Origin: Streptomyces niger
GTDB taxonomy: Bacteria; Actinomycetota; Actinomycetes; Streptomycetales; Streptomycetaceae
NCBI RefSeq assembly: GCF_000718305.1
Contig: NZ_JOFQ01000022.1
Coordinates: forward strand, 1 to 64,000
DNA: 64,000 nt
Direction: 5' to 3'
Part shown: one piece after another, positions 34,951 to 43,608 of the stretch
Layout of the letters: the number at the start of each line of letters is the position of its first letter
How positions within the stretch are numbered: the stretch's first letter is position 1
Program-made: the position numbers and the translations under genes
The notes under the pieces: generated by a model
The model's input: the letters and a program-made list of their open reading frames with translations, nothing else
Told to the model about the DNA's origin: nothing
The model's database searches: none

Positions 34951-35427
34951 TCAGGCCCGCGAGGCGCCAGCAGGCCACACCACATCGACCGGTACGCCCA
35001 TGTGTCGGGCGTACGCCACGACGTCCGCCGTGCCGCCGTATCCGCGGGCCGGCAAGCCGTCCCACACTGCCACGAGCCGGTCCACCAGGCCGACGAGGAT
35101 CTCGCTACCGGCCATGTGCGCCTGTGCCGTCGACTCGCGCATACCGGTGGAGTGCACCTCGACGGCTTGAGCGATCAGCTTGTCGTACGTGGAATGGCGG
35201 TTCTCCGGCAGCCCATCGCGGTACTGCTCGGCTGGGATCACCACGTCGATCCGGCCGCCGTGTTCGAGGACGGCCTCGGCGAACCAGGCGTCAGGGCCGT
35301 CCGCGATGCACGACACCCCGATCAGATCGACCCCGTCGTGCTGCTGCACCTGCGTGGCGAGCTCGCTGCGGATCAGTCTCTCCACCGGGGCCGACAACCC
35401 GCGATGTCCGGTGATTCCCCATCGCAC
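34951..35427 (-). CDS. SLOG-domain-like protein
   Basis: 158 residues starting MRWGITGHRGL, the G-x-T/S-G-H-R-G-L nucleotide-binding loop of the SLOG (DprA/LOG-like Rossmann) superfamily. Later landmarks are LIGVSCIADGPDAWFAEAVL, GRIDVVIPAEQYRDGL, VDRLVAVWDGLPARGYGG and TADVVAYARHMGVPVDVVW. SLOG proteins are thought to bind nucleotides or nucleotide-derived signals, and some work in conflict systems. No effector gene is next to it, so this would be a stand-alone sensor or nucleotide-processing enzyme. The start codon begins directly at the first strand. Confidence 0.75.
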   Translation of the reverse strand: MRWGITGHRGLSAPVERLIRSELATQVQQHDGVDLIGVSCIADGPDAWFAEAVLEHGGRIDVVIPAEQYRDGLPENRHSTYDKLIAQAVEVHSTGMRESTAQAHMAGSEILVGLVDRLVAVWDGLPARGYGGTADVVAYARHMGVPVDVVWPAGASRA

Positions 35428-35445
35428 CGCTGCTCTCCTCTCGCG

Positions 35446-35514
35446 CTACGGGTACACGCCGTACAGGCCTACGGGTACACGCCGTACAGGCCTACGGGTA
35501 CACGCCGTACAGGC
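35446..35514. repeat. 23-bp tandem repeat, three copies, spanning a gene's 3' end
   Basis: CTACGGGTACACGCCGTAC-AGGC is repeated three times exactly (35446-35468, 35469-35491, 35492-35514). On the minus strand each unit encodes LYGVYP and a stop, the natural end of the XRE/TPR relic, so the last codons and the stop have been triplicated. Confidence 0.95.
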
Positions 35515-36160
35515 GGTCGTCGAAGTCGCGCACCACGCGCGGCGGGGCCCCGGAGACGTACTTCCGTCGCACCGCGCGGGCTCACTGCACGATTCAGCCG
35601 GACTTGTACCGTAGCCCTGCTTCCAGGGTCCGTGTGGTGAGAGTGAAAGCACCGTTCAGCCGTCCCGACGACAGGTGCCAGCGGCCACGTCCAGGAGCAA
35701 GCGGCCATGTCCAGGAGCAAGAGCACCCGCTGCTTGTCGTGTCCCGACGACATGACCGTGGTGGCCGAGGCGTGAGCGGCAGATATCCAGCGCGGCAGGC
35801 CGAGGCGGGCGCCACAGGGCACCCGCGTGGCGGCAACAACCTTGGCTTCGGTGAAGGAGAACACCCACGGTCGTGGGGGCGTTTCCTCCGCCGCGATGTG
35901 CTTGGTGAGTCGTTGCTGCTGCCGTGAGTGCGGCGTCCGTCGCCTCCCCATCACCCGCCGCCGCGTGTGCCAGCGCCTCGACACCGGACAACCAGACGTC
36001 GGCGATGGCCGGCATGCATGCGTTCGCCGAGCGTCTTCCGGGCCGACCGCGCGAGGTCGAGACCCTGCCGCGCGTTGCCCGCGCGTGCCTCGAACTGCGC
36101 CAGACTGCCCAGCTGGTAGGCCGGCACGCCGCCGGGGTCTGCAGCCCCCGGCAGTGTCAG
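35446..36160 (-). pseudogene. XRE-family regulator, TPR-like C-terminal part, frameshifted
   Basis: The minus strand contains YQLGSLAQFEARAGNARQGL-type repeat sequence near 36100, then IADVWLSGVEALAHAAAGDG, then PRPWVFSFTEAKVVAATRVP, then ARLGLPRWISAA, KQRVLLLLDMAA and finally LYGVYP. This order is typical of the C-terminal helical half of actinobacterial XRE regulators. Two or more frameshifts interrupt it, a 17-bp duplication (CCAYGTCCAGGAGCAAG) lies around 35686-35720, and the N-terminal helix-turn-helix is absent, cut off where the TipA-like gene ends. Confidence 0.6.
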
Positions 36161-36167
36161 CCGTCGG

Positions 36168-36929
36168 TCAGCTCAGTCGTGCGTCGGCGTAGACGGCCAT
36201 CGCGTCGCGCTGGTAGGTGGCCAGCCCGTCGGCGATCCGGTCGAAGTTCGTACGGAACTCAGGGTCGTCCACGTACGTCTGGCCCAGTCCCTTGTACGCG
36301 GCCGCGCACGGGGTCCAGAACCGGCAGACGCCCTGGTAGTGGGCGTCCACCTCGGCCTGCGCCGCGGGGTCGGCGACGGGGGTGCCGGCCACCATGAGCT
36401 CCGCCATGCGGATCATCTGCGCCGTCACCTCACGCTGCCACTGCTCCATCTCCTCGGCGGTCATCCCCGCGATGGCTCGCTGGGACTGCTCCCACTGCTT
36501 CGGCCACCGCTCGCGTGCCTCCGCCTCGTGGCGGCCGGGCTCGAATCCCTCGAACAGGTTCTCCGGCCTGTCGATCTTTGCCATGTCGCTGTTGCCCTTA
36601 CCTTCCTCCAGTTCGGCGATGGTGCGGCCGACCGTGCGGGCGAGCGTCTCCAGCCGGTCGCGTTCGGCGAGCAGTCGTCGGTGGTGCTCGCGGAGCGCGG
36701 CCAGTTGATCCACCTGACTGTCCAGGACCGCCTGGATCTCGCGTAACCCCAGGTCCAGCTCCCGCAACAGCAGGATCTGCTGCAGCCGCAGCAGCTCGGC
36801 CTCCTCGTAGTAGCGGTGCCCGTTGCTCCCGATCCACGCCGGCGGCAGCAGGCCGATCTCGTCGTAATGCCGCAGTGTCCGGGACGTCACCCCGGACATC
36901 CGGGCCACATCCGCGATCGACCAGGCCAT
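36168..36929 (-). CDS. TipA-like MerR-family regulator with TipAS antibiotic-recognition domain
   Basis: 253 residues. Residues 1-75 are a MerR winged helix (WSIADVARMSGVTSRTLRHY, DEIGLLPPAWIGSNGHRYY). Residues 75-115 form the dimerising coiled coil (LAALREHHRRLLAERDRLET). The C-terminal half is a TipAS domain (LFEGFEPGRHEAEARERW, GMTAEEMEQWQREV, YQGVCRFWTPCAAAYKGLGQ, TYVDDPEFRTNFDRIADGLA), which in TipAL binds thiopeptide antibiotics. It probably activates its own promoter. The ATG at 36929 follows GGGAGGCGGAG. The frame is open into the upstream GH4 relic, but that is accidental read-through of a broken gene. Confidence 0.92.
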   Translation of the reverse strand: MAWSIADVARMSGVTSRTLRHYDEIGLLPPAWIGSNGHRYYEEAELLRLQQILLLRELDLGLREIQAVLDSQVDQLAALREHHRRLLAERDRLETLARTVGRTIAELEEGKGNSDMAKIDRPENLFEGFEPGRHEAEARERWPKQWEQSQRAIAGMTAEEMEQWQREVTAQMIRMAELMVAGTPVADPAAQAEVDAHYQGVCRFWTPCAAAYKGLGQTYVDDPEFRTNFDRIADGLATYQRDAMAVYADARLS

Positions 36930-36975
36930 TGCTCCGCCTCCCATCACCGGGCCGGTCTCTCCGGCCACACCGAAG

Positions 36976-37006
36976 ACGGTAGAAGTTGACGCAGCGGAAA
37001 CCGCAA
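36976..37006 (-). promoter_or_regulatory. MerR-type promoter with 19-bp spacer before the TipA-like gene
   Basis: On the minus strand TTGCGG (37001-37006) is followed by exactly 19 bp and TACCGT (36976-36981). The overlong spacer is the hallmark of promoters activated by MerR proteins that untwist DNA. A partial dyad (TTGCGACTTGCGG against TTGACGCAGCGG) covers the spacer. It is about 45 bp from the start codon, so autoactivation is likely. Confidence 0.65.
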
Positions 37007-37084
37007 GTCGCAACCTGCACCGGGTTGCGGAACCACGGGCCGCCCGCCCGCACAGCCCACCCCGCCACTCCTGCCGGCCGGCCG

Positions 37085-38063
37085 GTCGCGACGAGGCAGG
37101 GCACCTCCACCACGCGGGTGTGCGGGAGGTTGTCGATGAGGCCGTGGTTGGGCAGGTTGCCGTAGACGGTGCGGGGCGTGCGGTGACGATGCTGTGGATG
37201 ATCTGCGGGGCGTATTCCATGGTGCCGTCGATGGTCAGTGGCTCGCCGGCGGCCAGTGCGTCGCGGGTGCTCTCGTACGCGGCGACGTTCTCCTCGACGA
37301 TGTCGAGGTAGGCACCCACCGGCAGGCGCAAATCGTCATCCGCTATGAGTTCACTCTCGATGAGGTCGTCGAGGCGCGCGTACAGGTCGGTATCGCCGTG
37401 TCGCAGTTCCAGGATCCATGCCTGATGGTTGACGTCCGCGGCCCGGTGGGTGACCTCCGGAAAGGGGACCCTCAGGAGGTCGGAGAGGTCGCGGATGGTC
37501 CAGTACACCGAGTGGCACAGGCCCGCCACCTTGGTCAGGCCGGTGACCTCGGTCAGGCCGGTGACCTCGGTCAGGCCGGTGACCTCGGTCAGGTACTGGA
37601 CGTTCATCGCTATGGGGTTGGTGTAGTTCAGTAGCCACGCGTCGGGACACGGTTCGGCGATGTCTGCGCCGAGCTCCCGCAGGTGCGGGAAGGTCCGCAG
37701 TGCGCGGAAGATTCCTCCGATGCCGAGGGTGTCGCCGATCGTCTGGCGCAGGCCGTAGCGTGCGGGCATTTCGAAGTCGGTGCGGGTGGCTTCGACCATG
37801 CCGATCTGGACGATGTTGATGACGAAGTCAGCGCCGGTCAGCGCCGCGCGGCGGTCCAGGTGGGCAGTGATCTGCGCGCCCGCGCCCAGACGGTCGGCGA
37901 TGTGGTGTGCGGCGGCCTCGGCGGTGTGCAGCCGTTCGGGGTCGATGTCTTGCAGCGCGATGTGTGCGTCTTGGAGTTCGGCGAAGGCGAAGAGGTCTGC
38001 GAGCAGGCCCTGGGTGAAGACGACACTGCTGGCGCCGATGAAGACGATCTTGGGGCGAGACAT
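37085..38063 (-). pseudogene. GH4-family alpha-galactosidase/6-phospho-glycosidase-like gene, truncated
   Basis: From the ATG at 38063 the protein is a normal GH4 start: KIVFIGASSVVFTQGLLADL (NAD-binding Rossmann strand), DIDPERLHTAEAAAHHI, NIVQIGMVEATRTDF, GIGGIFRALRTFPHLRE, LLNYTNPIAMNVQYLTE, LCHSVYWTIRDLSD and EVTHRAADVNHQAWILEL. GH4 enzymes use NAD and a divalent metal. After HSIVTARP a single-base deletion shifts the frame; NHGLIDNLPHTRVVEVPCLV continues in another frame and then homology stops, so the last ~130 residues are missing. In-frame 18-bp repeats have expanded the segment LTEVTG. The gene cannot make a normal enzyme. Confidence 0.8.
37533..37593. repeat. In-frame 18-bp tandem repeat inside the GH4 gene
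   Basis: GGTCAGGCCGGTGACCTC is repeated three times exactly plus a partial fourth. It encodes the repeated hexapeptide LTEVTG on the minus strand, directly before the conserved CHSVYW motif. Confidence 0.95.
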
Positions 38064-38188
38064 GACGCGGTCTTTCCGTTGCGGGTGACACGGGCGAGGG
38101 CTTCGTCCCACGTGGGTTGGGCTGAGATGCCACCGTGTGCCCGGGTGGACAGGGCACCGCAGGCGGCGGCGAACTGCAGAGAGTCCTC

Positions 38189-38266
38189 CAGCAGGTCTCG
38201 CGTAGGTAGCCCCTCAGCAGGTCTCGCGTAGGTAGCCCCTCAGCAGGTCTCGCGTAGGTAGCCCTT
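38189..38266. repeat. 26-bp tandem repeat, three copies, at the 3' end of the GH114 gene
   Basis: Units at 38189-38214, 38215-38240 and 38241-38266 differ by at most one base. On the minus strand each encodes GYLRETC; the first copy read is the true end of the GH114 protein and the next copies follow its stop codon. Confidence 0.95.
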
Positions 38267-39106
38267 GCTGCCCGCGGGAGAGACGTCCAGGTCACGACGC
38301 ACAATGCTCAGCTCGTCGCCCCAGCCCTCGCAGGCCTTCGACAGGCCCTCGGCCGCGTACTCGATCACGATGACGTGATCACCGAAGGCCGAGCTGTGCT
38401 GATCGCACTCGTCCCACCTGCCGCACTCCTCGGCGATGGCGAAGTCGAGCCCGTTGGCGACCCGGTTCCCGGACAGCTCCGAGGTGTTCTTCTGCGCGAT
38501 CGCCAAGCCCTTGTCGTGGGCGTGGGCAGAAAGCAGCTTGGTGAAGGACTTCGCCTGGGCCTTGGTCAGCAGCTTGTCGGAGCTGCTGAAGCTGTCGAGG
38601 TTGTCGGGCTCCACCGCGTCGAAGCCCTTGCTCGCACACTCGTCGATCCAGGTGCCCACCTTCGCGGCGACGCGCTGCCGCTTGTCCGCGGTGCGCACGT
38701 CGAGCAGGGCCTCGCCCCAGCCGTCGTCGTAGACGATGTCGCCGTTCGCATCGCGCAGCAGCAGATCGGCGTCCCAGTCCTTCTCCGCGCCAGGCTGAGC
38801 CTGGAAGGCGTTGACGTAGCAGATGTTGTACTTGCCCGCGGCCGGCGAATCGTTGTGGTCCCGGCTCACCACGGCCACACCGGCCGGCGGTGTGTAGGCG
38901 CCGCCGATCTGGTGGTCGAACCCGGCGTGCGCGCGAGGAAGGGTAACGTCGCTCGGTCCGGCCGAAGCGATGGCCGGCATGAGGAAGCAGGCCGCGAGGG
39001 CCGCCACCCCGGCCGCGACAAGACTCAAGTGCCCACGGTGACGGTGACGGTGACGGTGACCAACGGAGTTCAGGCTCAGCAGGCGAGCTCCACACGGTGG
39101 GGGCAC
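38240..39106 (-). CDS. Secreted GH114 endo-alpha-1,4-polygalactosaminidase-like enzyme
   Basis: 288 residues. The N-terminal signal region has a His/Arg repeat (HRHRHRHRGH) encoded by a CCGTCA hexanucleotide run, then a hydrophobic stretch (LSLVAAGVAALAACFLMPAI) and a likely cleavage near ASA-G. The mature TIM barrel shows GH114 landmarks: VVSRDHND, YVNAFQAQPG, WIDECASKGFDAVEPDNLDS with the catalytic acidic residues, AIAQKNTSEL and FAIAEECGRWDECDQH. Such enzymes cleave galactosaminogalactan-type polysaccharides. The GTG at 39106 follows GAGGCGGGG. The last seven residues belong to the 26-bp repeat, so the original C-terminus may have been altered. Confidence 0.85.
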   Translation of the reverse strand: MPPPCGARLLSLNSVGHRHRHRHRGHLSLVAAGVAALAACFLMPAIASAGPSDVTLPRAHAGFDHQIGGAYTPPAGVAVVSRDHNDSPAAGKYNICYVNAFQAQPGAEKDWDADLLLRDANGDIVYDDGWGEALLDVRTADKRQRVAAKVGTWIDECASKGFDAVEPDNLDSFSSSDKLLTKAQAKSFTKLLSAHAHDKGLAIAQKNTSELSGNRVANGLDFAIAEECGRWDECDQHSSAFGDHVIVIEYAAEGLSKACEGWGDELSIVRRDLDVSPAGSKGYLRETC

Positions 39107-39526
39107 GTCCCCGCCTCGGACACAGACAGTGATCCTGGCGACTCAGTCCGGGCTCATGGCGCAACGCCAACTACCGGCTAGGCGTACCTCTGCGTCGCCC
39201 GGTGAGCGACGTGACACGGAGTAAATTGAGCACACCCTGCCATGACAAGAGCATGAAGTTGCGCGATATTAGACGGAGTCAGCGGTGTCAGCGGAGTCAC
39301 GCATCACGCAACTCAACGTCGCGGACTCCGTTTCGCCACGCGCAGACCGGGACGCCCCCGGAGGCCACGAGTCCACCAATCCACCAGGTCACCGCGTTCA
39401 CCAGGTCACCGCCGAGGGTGAGAGGCCCGTTCCCACCGTGCCGCGCCGGGGCCAAGTTTCGCCTGCTGGTGGGCAGCCCAGGCCGGCCCGAGGTCCCGGA
39501 CGGGGACGGGGACAGGGACGACGCGC

Positions 39527-40321
39527 TCAGCAGGGCGTGAGGGTGGTGACCAGAACGTCTCGGCGCGCGGGTCGGGTGGCGTCCAGCGGGCGGATCGGGG
39601 AGACGCCGTGCAAGGTCGCACGGTCGTCCCCCACAAGGAGGGTGCCGGGCTCACTGAGCGTCGTGGTCATCAGTTCCGCGCCGTCCCGGTCGTACACCGT
39701 GCTCTCGCCTCCGGTGGCGTTGTCCCGGCCGATCAACAGCGAGGTCACCAGCGTGACCCCGTCGCGGTGTCGTCCCTCGGGGGTGGGCTGTCCATGGCTG
39801 CCGTCGTGGGCCAGGACCCGGAAGGGGTGCACCTTGGCACTCCACTCCTGCGCATCTTCCAGGCTTGCCGCGAGCCGACCGAGCATACGGAGCAACGACG
39901 CCAGCAAAGGTTCGGCCTCGAAGGCGTCGGTCAGTGGCTCGAAGTGACGGTTCACGTCCACATACAGGGGATTGCTCTTCTCCGGCTGCACGAAGGCGTC
40001 ATGGGGCAGCGCGCTGATCTCGCCTGTCCGGGTCAGGGAGAAGTGCCCATAGCGCCGCAGACGTCGTGTGCCCCGCTCAGCCGCGTACGCGTCCGATGCC
40101 AGTTCTTCCCAGTGCGCGGCGAACCGCTCCCACTCCTGACCGTCCGTTGCCAGGCACTGCCAGACGTCGACCGGTGGCATGACGTGCGAGCCCACCGCCA
40201 GCAGAGCTCGGCACGCCTGCTCGTAGGGGCGGCGAACTCGGCCCTCCGCCGTTCGGGTGATCTCGTGCTCTCCGCCCACGTCACGCAGGCCTGACTGCAC
40301 GGCGCTGTCTCCGTCTTCCAT
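39527..40321 (-). CDS. 2OG-Fe(II) dioxygenase family protein (PF10014-like)
   Basis: 264 residues. The metal-binding motif HRDGVTLVTSLLIGRDNATG gives H-x-D, and the distal His is in LLVGDDRATLHGVSPI; a basic segment (RPARRDVLVTTL) that could bind 2-oxoglutarate follows. This is the pattern of the family that includes amino-acid hydroxylases such as L-isoleucine 4-hydroxylase. The N-terminal part (PYEQACRALLAVGSHVMPPV) is also family-like. The ATG at 40321 was chosen because upstream sequence enters a 12-bp tandem repeat (CTGGTGCCCAGC, about 40420-40450). No biosynthetic neighbours reveal the substrate. Confidence 0.82.
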   Translation of the reverse strand: MEDGDSAVQSGLRDVGGEHEITRTAEGRVRRPYEQACRALLAVGSHVMPPVDVWQCLATDGQEWERFAAHWEELASDAYAAERGTRRLRRYGHFSLTRTGEISALPHDAFVQPEKSNPLYVDVNRHFEPLTDAFEAEPLLASLLRMLGRLAASLEDAQEWSAKVHPFRVLAHDGSHGQPTPEGRHRDGVTLVTSLLIGRDNATGGESTVYDRDGAELMTTTLSEPGTLLVGDDRATLHGVSPIRPLDATRPARRDVLVTTLTPC

Positions 40322-40507
40322 AGCCCCATGCTCCGCTCCGGTAGGAAACCCCGCATCCGCGGAATGTCGGAGCGCTCGGGCGCTGCGCAGCGGCGGCCAC
40401 AGCGCACCCACCTCAGGCTGGTGCCCAGCCTGGTGCCCAGCCTGGTGCCCCTCCCTGTGCACCACAGCCGCGCGGCCTACCGAGTATCCACCGGTTCTGG
40501 CTATCGG

Positions 40508-40640
40508 CTACCGCTGGAAAGGGCCGTACGGGTGGCTTTGCAGCACTCGTTCGATCAGGGGTAGCGGCCGTGGGTCCGCCCCCACCCAGTACGCGGCCCG
40601 CACCGGATCCGTGAGGCCATCAGGTGCTCTCAGGCCGAGG
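40508..40640 (-). pseudogene. C-terminal fragment of an unknown protein
   Basis: The minus strand reads LRAPDGLTDPVRAAYWVGAD and PRPLPLIERVLQSHPYGPFQ before a stop at 40508, with good codon use. Upstream frames are broken and not interpretable. From 40641 to 40986 nothing can be supported. Confidence 0.3.
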
Positions 40641-40986
40641 CTGTGACTGGCGGTTGAGACGTACGGTTGGGACGTGCGGTTGGAATGGCACCGGCGGCGC
40701 GGCCACTGAGGTCCGACCGGGTGCACTTCTCCCGAACGCGAATCGAGACGCGCCGAGCTCGCCGCCGCCCAGTTCACCCACCTCGCCGAGCTCGGGCCGA
40801 TCCGGGCGTAGCCGGAGTCTTCTGTCGGCACCACGCCTGAGCTGTCTCTCTGCCGCTCTGTCTCTCTATTGGCTCTATCGCTCTGCCGCTCAACGGGGCA
40901 GCTGGACCATCGGGAACGGCAGCGATCCGAGGTTGCTCGACGACGTCGTAGGAGCCTCATGGTCATGCTCAGGATGATCTTCATGG

Positions 40987-41127
40987 TCAGCCTCGTGGCC
41001 TGGTGGCGACGCAGATGTTGTACCGCCATGCCTCCTGATGCCGGTCCGCGTACCCGAAGCGTGAACCCAACGCCCGGTAGTAGGGCATGCCGTGTTGCTG
41101 GTAGTGCGTAACGGTCGTTCGGGTCAT
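40987..41127 (-). CDS. Small open frame of 46 codons
   Basis: From an ATG at 41127 the product reads TRTTVTHYQQHGMPYYRALG, then SRFGYADRHQEAWRYNICVA. Aromatic and His content is high and codon third positions are GC-biased, suggesting real coding. It may be a complete small protein or the tail of a lost gene. I do not recognise it. Confidence 0.35.
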   Translation of the reverse strand: MTRTTVTHYQQHGMPYYRALGSRFGYADRHQEAWRYNICVATRPRG

Positions 41128-41635
41128 CGCTCAGGCCCCCAGCCAGTCGACCCCCGACGCTAGGGATGGAGGAAGGTGGCCGTCCTCCACGCGAAGGGGG
41201 CAGGCACCCGGACGAGGGAAAGTGTTCCCGTCTTCGAGCGAACCGCCGATCGGCTCCGCGCTTTCCTTCCCGCCCGGCATCTGATGGGCAGCAGCAGACG
41301 CCGCCGGTGGGTCCTGCACCACCTCAGACTGCCACGGGCACGGTTTGACAGCGCCAGACCGGCTCGCGCTCACGCTCGTCCGGTCCTCCGGCCTCACCCG
41401 GTTCGCCGGGCGCGCAGGCCTCCGCGATGTCACTCGGATGAGAGCACTACAAACGTCATCGGGTGGTGGCGTGCTGCCGTGATCGTGTCCCAGCGTGAAC
41501 CAGCCATGGTCGTGTCAGTCGTTGTAGCTGCACCTTGGCTGTGGCTGCGTCTTGGCTGTGGCTACATCTTGGCGGTGTCGGACGTGTGCGGCGGGTGTGG
41601 GTCGGTGCCGGCCTGCTGCTAGGGCGGAGGTGCAA
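41128..41635. other. About 500 bp without recognisable gene
   Basis: No frame with recognisable motif. A short repeat (CTTGGCTGTGGCT) occurs twice near 41535-41565. Confidence 0.4.
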
Positions 41636-42665
41636 TCACGTTGCAGCATCGAGTGAGTTGGATCCCGCAGTTCCGTGGCGCCGAGTCCGTATGAGTGCCG
41701 AGACCATGGTCGCGCCCACCACCACTGCCGTGGCATGTAAAACGGCCGCAGCCGTGAGGTTCTCGGGCAGCGACGCGTCGCTGAGATGTGCCATCGCCAC
41801 GTATGACGTGAGTGGCAGCTTCCGACCGCCCCACGCAAAGAGTGAGCCCGTCCCCAGCCAGCCGAGCGTCACAGGCACCCAGCGGGGCAGGCGGGCGGGC
41901 GCACCACGGATGAGCGACCACGTGGCAGTCGAAGCGGTGAGGGCCCACAGGCCGCATACGCCATTGAGCAAGCGCCAGCTGACGTCCCGGTCGGCCGGGT
42001 GTGCGACCCCGATGGAGCCGCCGATCGCCCAGTAGAGCCAGAGCCTGCCGATGACCGAGCCGACACTCGCTGCCCACAGGGCGACGGGCGGGCGACGACC
42101 GTCGCTGTCGTACGCTTTCCGGTCCTCGCCCCCCGCTAGCGCCGCCGGACATAGGCCGGCAAGGCAACCGCAGAACCAGCCTCATCCCGACGAAGCTGAT
42201 CTGGATCAGTGCAGCTCCCCAACCCGGCATCGTCGAACTGTCGTTGCCACTGGGCTGTTCACCGCCCGACCCGTCCAGCAGCGAGTTCGAGGCGACATAG
42301 GGAAGCATGGCGACGAGGAATCCCGAGCCCACCCAGGCCCAGGCGATGAACGCCACCAGCGGCCCTGGTATCCGCATCCCCCAGGGTCGTACCAGAGCAA
42401 GAGCCATGAGGACGCCGATACCTGCCATGCCGATCGTCGCGGTATTCAACACCACCCATCCGGGCAGCCCAAATCCGTCACCGATCGGCAGCAGCCCCAC
42501 GCATGCGCCGACCACCCACGAGATTTTGATCAAGATGTAGGGCGTCATCACCAACGCAGCTCCGTACGCGGCCAATCGGCCCGCCCGGTCCAACTCGTCC
42601 AACTGGTCCAACTGGTCCAACTGGTCCAACTGGTGCCACCGATCCTGCCGACCCCACCGGCCCAT
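41636..42665 (-). pseudogene. Multi-spanning membrane protein, frameshifted
   Basis: From the ATG at 42665 (GGTGGAGGAATCTTG upstream, a good ribosome-binding site) the protein has an in-frame Gln/Leu/Asp repeat (LDQLDQLDQLDELD, 9-bp tandem DNA units), then helices AAYGAALVMTPYILIKISWV, LPGWVVLNTATIGMAGIGVL and PGPLVAFIAWAWVGSGFLVA. Near 42140, at a run of six Gs, the frame is lost. It resumes as DGRRPPVALWAASVGSVIG and continues through LLNGVCGLWALTASTATW and VPVTLGWLGTGSLFAWGG to a stop at 41636. The repaired protein would have about eight helices. Family unknown. Confidence 0.6.
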
Positions 42666-42682
42666 CAAGATTCCTCCACCTC

Positions 42683-42900
42683 ACTGTGAGGAACCCACTT
42701 TCATCGGCCACATCGCCCCACCGCGTCGTTCCCGAACCGTATACGCGTCCGCCGCAAGGCTGAGACGAGCTGTGTCACGAGCGACAGCCTGCCCCAAGAC
42801 GTCGGTCGCCAGCAGTAGGGCGATGGCGACGGTGGTGTGGCGGGAGGGGACGGAGAAGCCGGTCTTGGTGACGGTAACGACGGCGGTGGGCGGCGATGGG
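42683..42900 (-). pseudogene. PAP2-type phosphatase C-terminal fragment
   Basis: The minus strand reads TAVVTVTKTGFSVPSRHTTV, AIALLLATDVLGQAVARDTA, then ADAYTVRERRGGAMWP and a stop. The core resembles the PAP2 motif SxPSGHT, with Arg where Gly is usual. Neither the first phosphatase motif nor the rest of the gene is found. Confidence 0.4.
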
Positions 42901-42987
42901 CAGCGGTGGGCGGGTGCGATCGGCGACGTCCTTGACCAGGGGGCGGCGTGAGGGAGAGGAGGCCGCGCGCCCGGTGACGATCAGCGG

Positions 42988-43608
42988 TCATCCGCGGCTG
43001 GCAAAGGCCAACTGGGCGCCGAGGCCCACGAAAGCCACGGCAAAGGTACGGCGCATCCAGGCCAGCACCTTCGGCTGGGTGATGATGCGGTCCCGCACGC
43101 CTGCCGCGAAGGCTCCGTAGATCACGAACACGACGAACGTCATGATCATGAAAACGGCCGAGAGGCCGAGCATCTGAGGAAGCGTGTTGGCGCTGGTGGT
43201 CGGGACGAACTGGGGAAGGAAAGCCAGGAAGAACATCGACAGCTTCGGATTGAGGAAGTTGATCAGAATAGCGTTGCCGGTCACGCCGGCCGCTGACCTT
43301 TCCTTCTGCTCACCCGCGGTGTCGATCTTCATCGCGCCCTTTTCCCGCAGGGTCTGCCAGGCGAGATAGAGCAGATAGGCGACGCCGGCCCACTTGAAGC
43401 TTTCGAAAAGCACCGCGCTGGTGTGCAGGATGGCGGCAAGGCCGGCGATCGCCGCCGCCAAGTGCGGAACGATGCCGAGCGTGCAGCCGAAAGCTGCCAC
43501 AACCGACATGCGCAGTCCGCGGGTCAGACCGGTGGCCACGGTGTAGACGGCTCCGGTTCCGGGTGAAACCACGATGATGAAGGCCGTGATCAGAAACTCA
43601 ACACTCAT
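42988..43608 (-). CDS. LysE/RhtB-family amino-acid exporter
   Basis: 206 residues with six helices in the LysE layout: FLITAFIIVVSPGTGAVYTV (with the conserved SPGP/T-G-loop), LRMSVVAAFGCTLGIVPHLA, WAGVAYLLYLAWQTLREKG, NAILINFLNPKLSMFFLAFL with the NPK motif, LGLSAVFMIMTFVVFVIYGA and a final amphipathic segment. It would export an amino acid or similar small molecule. The gene is intact and visibly less GC-rich, with more A/T-ending codons, than its neighbours, suggesting recent transfer, perhaps from a proteobacterium. It lies about 240 bp outside the IS630 element. Confidence 0.88.
   Translation of the reverse strand: MSVEFLITAFIIVVSPGTGAVYTVATGLTRGLRMSVVAAFGCTLGIVPHLAAAIAGLAAILHTSAVLFESFKWAGVAYLLYLAWQTLREKGAMKIDTAGEQKERSAAGVTGNAILINFLNPKLSMFFLAFLPQFVPTTSANTLPQMLGLSAVFMIMTFVVFVIYGAFAAGVRDRIITQPKVLAWMRRTFAVAFVGLGAQLAFASRG

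Noticed and set aside
36168..38111. A single 647-codon frame joining a GH4 glycosidase to a MerR/TipA regulator
   Set aside because: The join runs through out-of-frame sequence after a one-base deletion in GH4, and the MerR part has its own ribosome-binding site, ATG and promoter. It is chance read-through, not a fusion protein.
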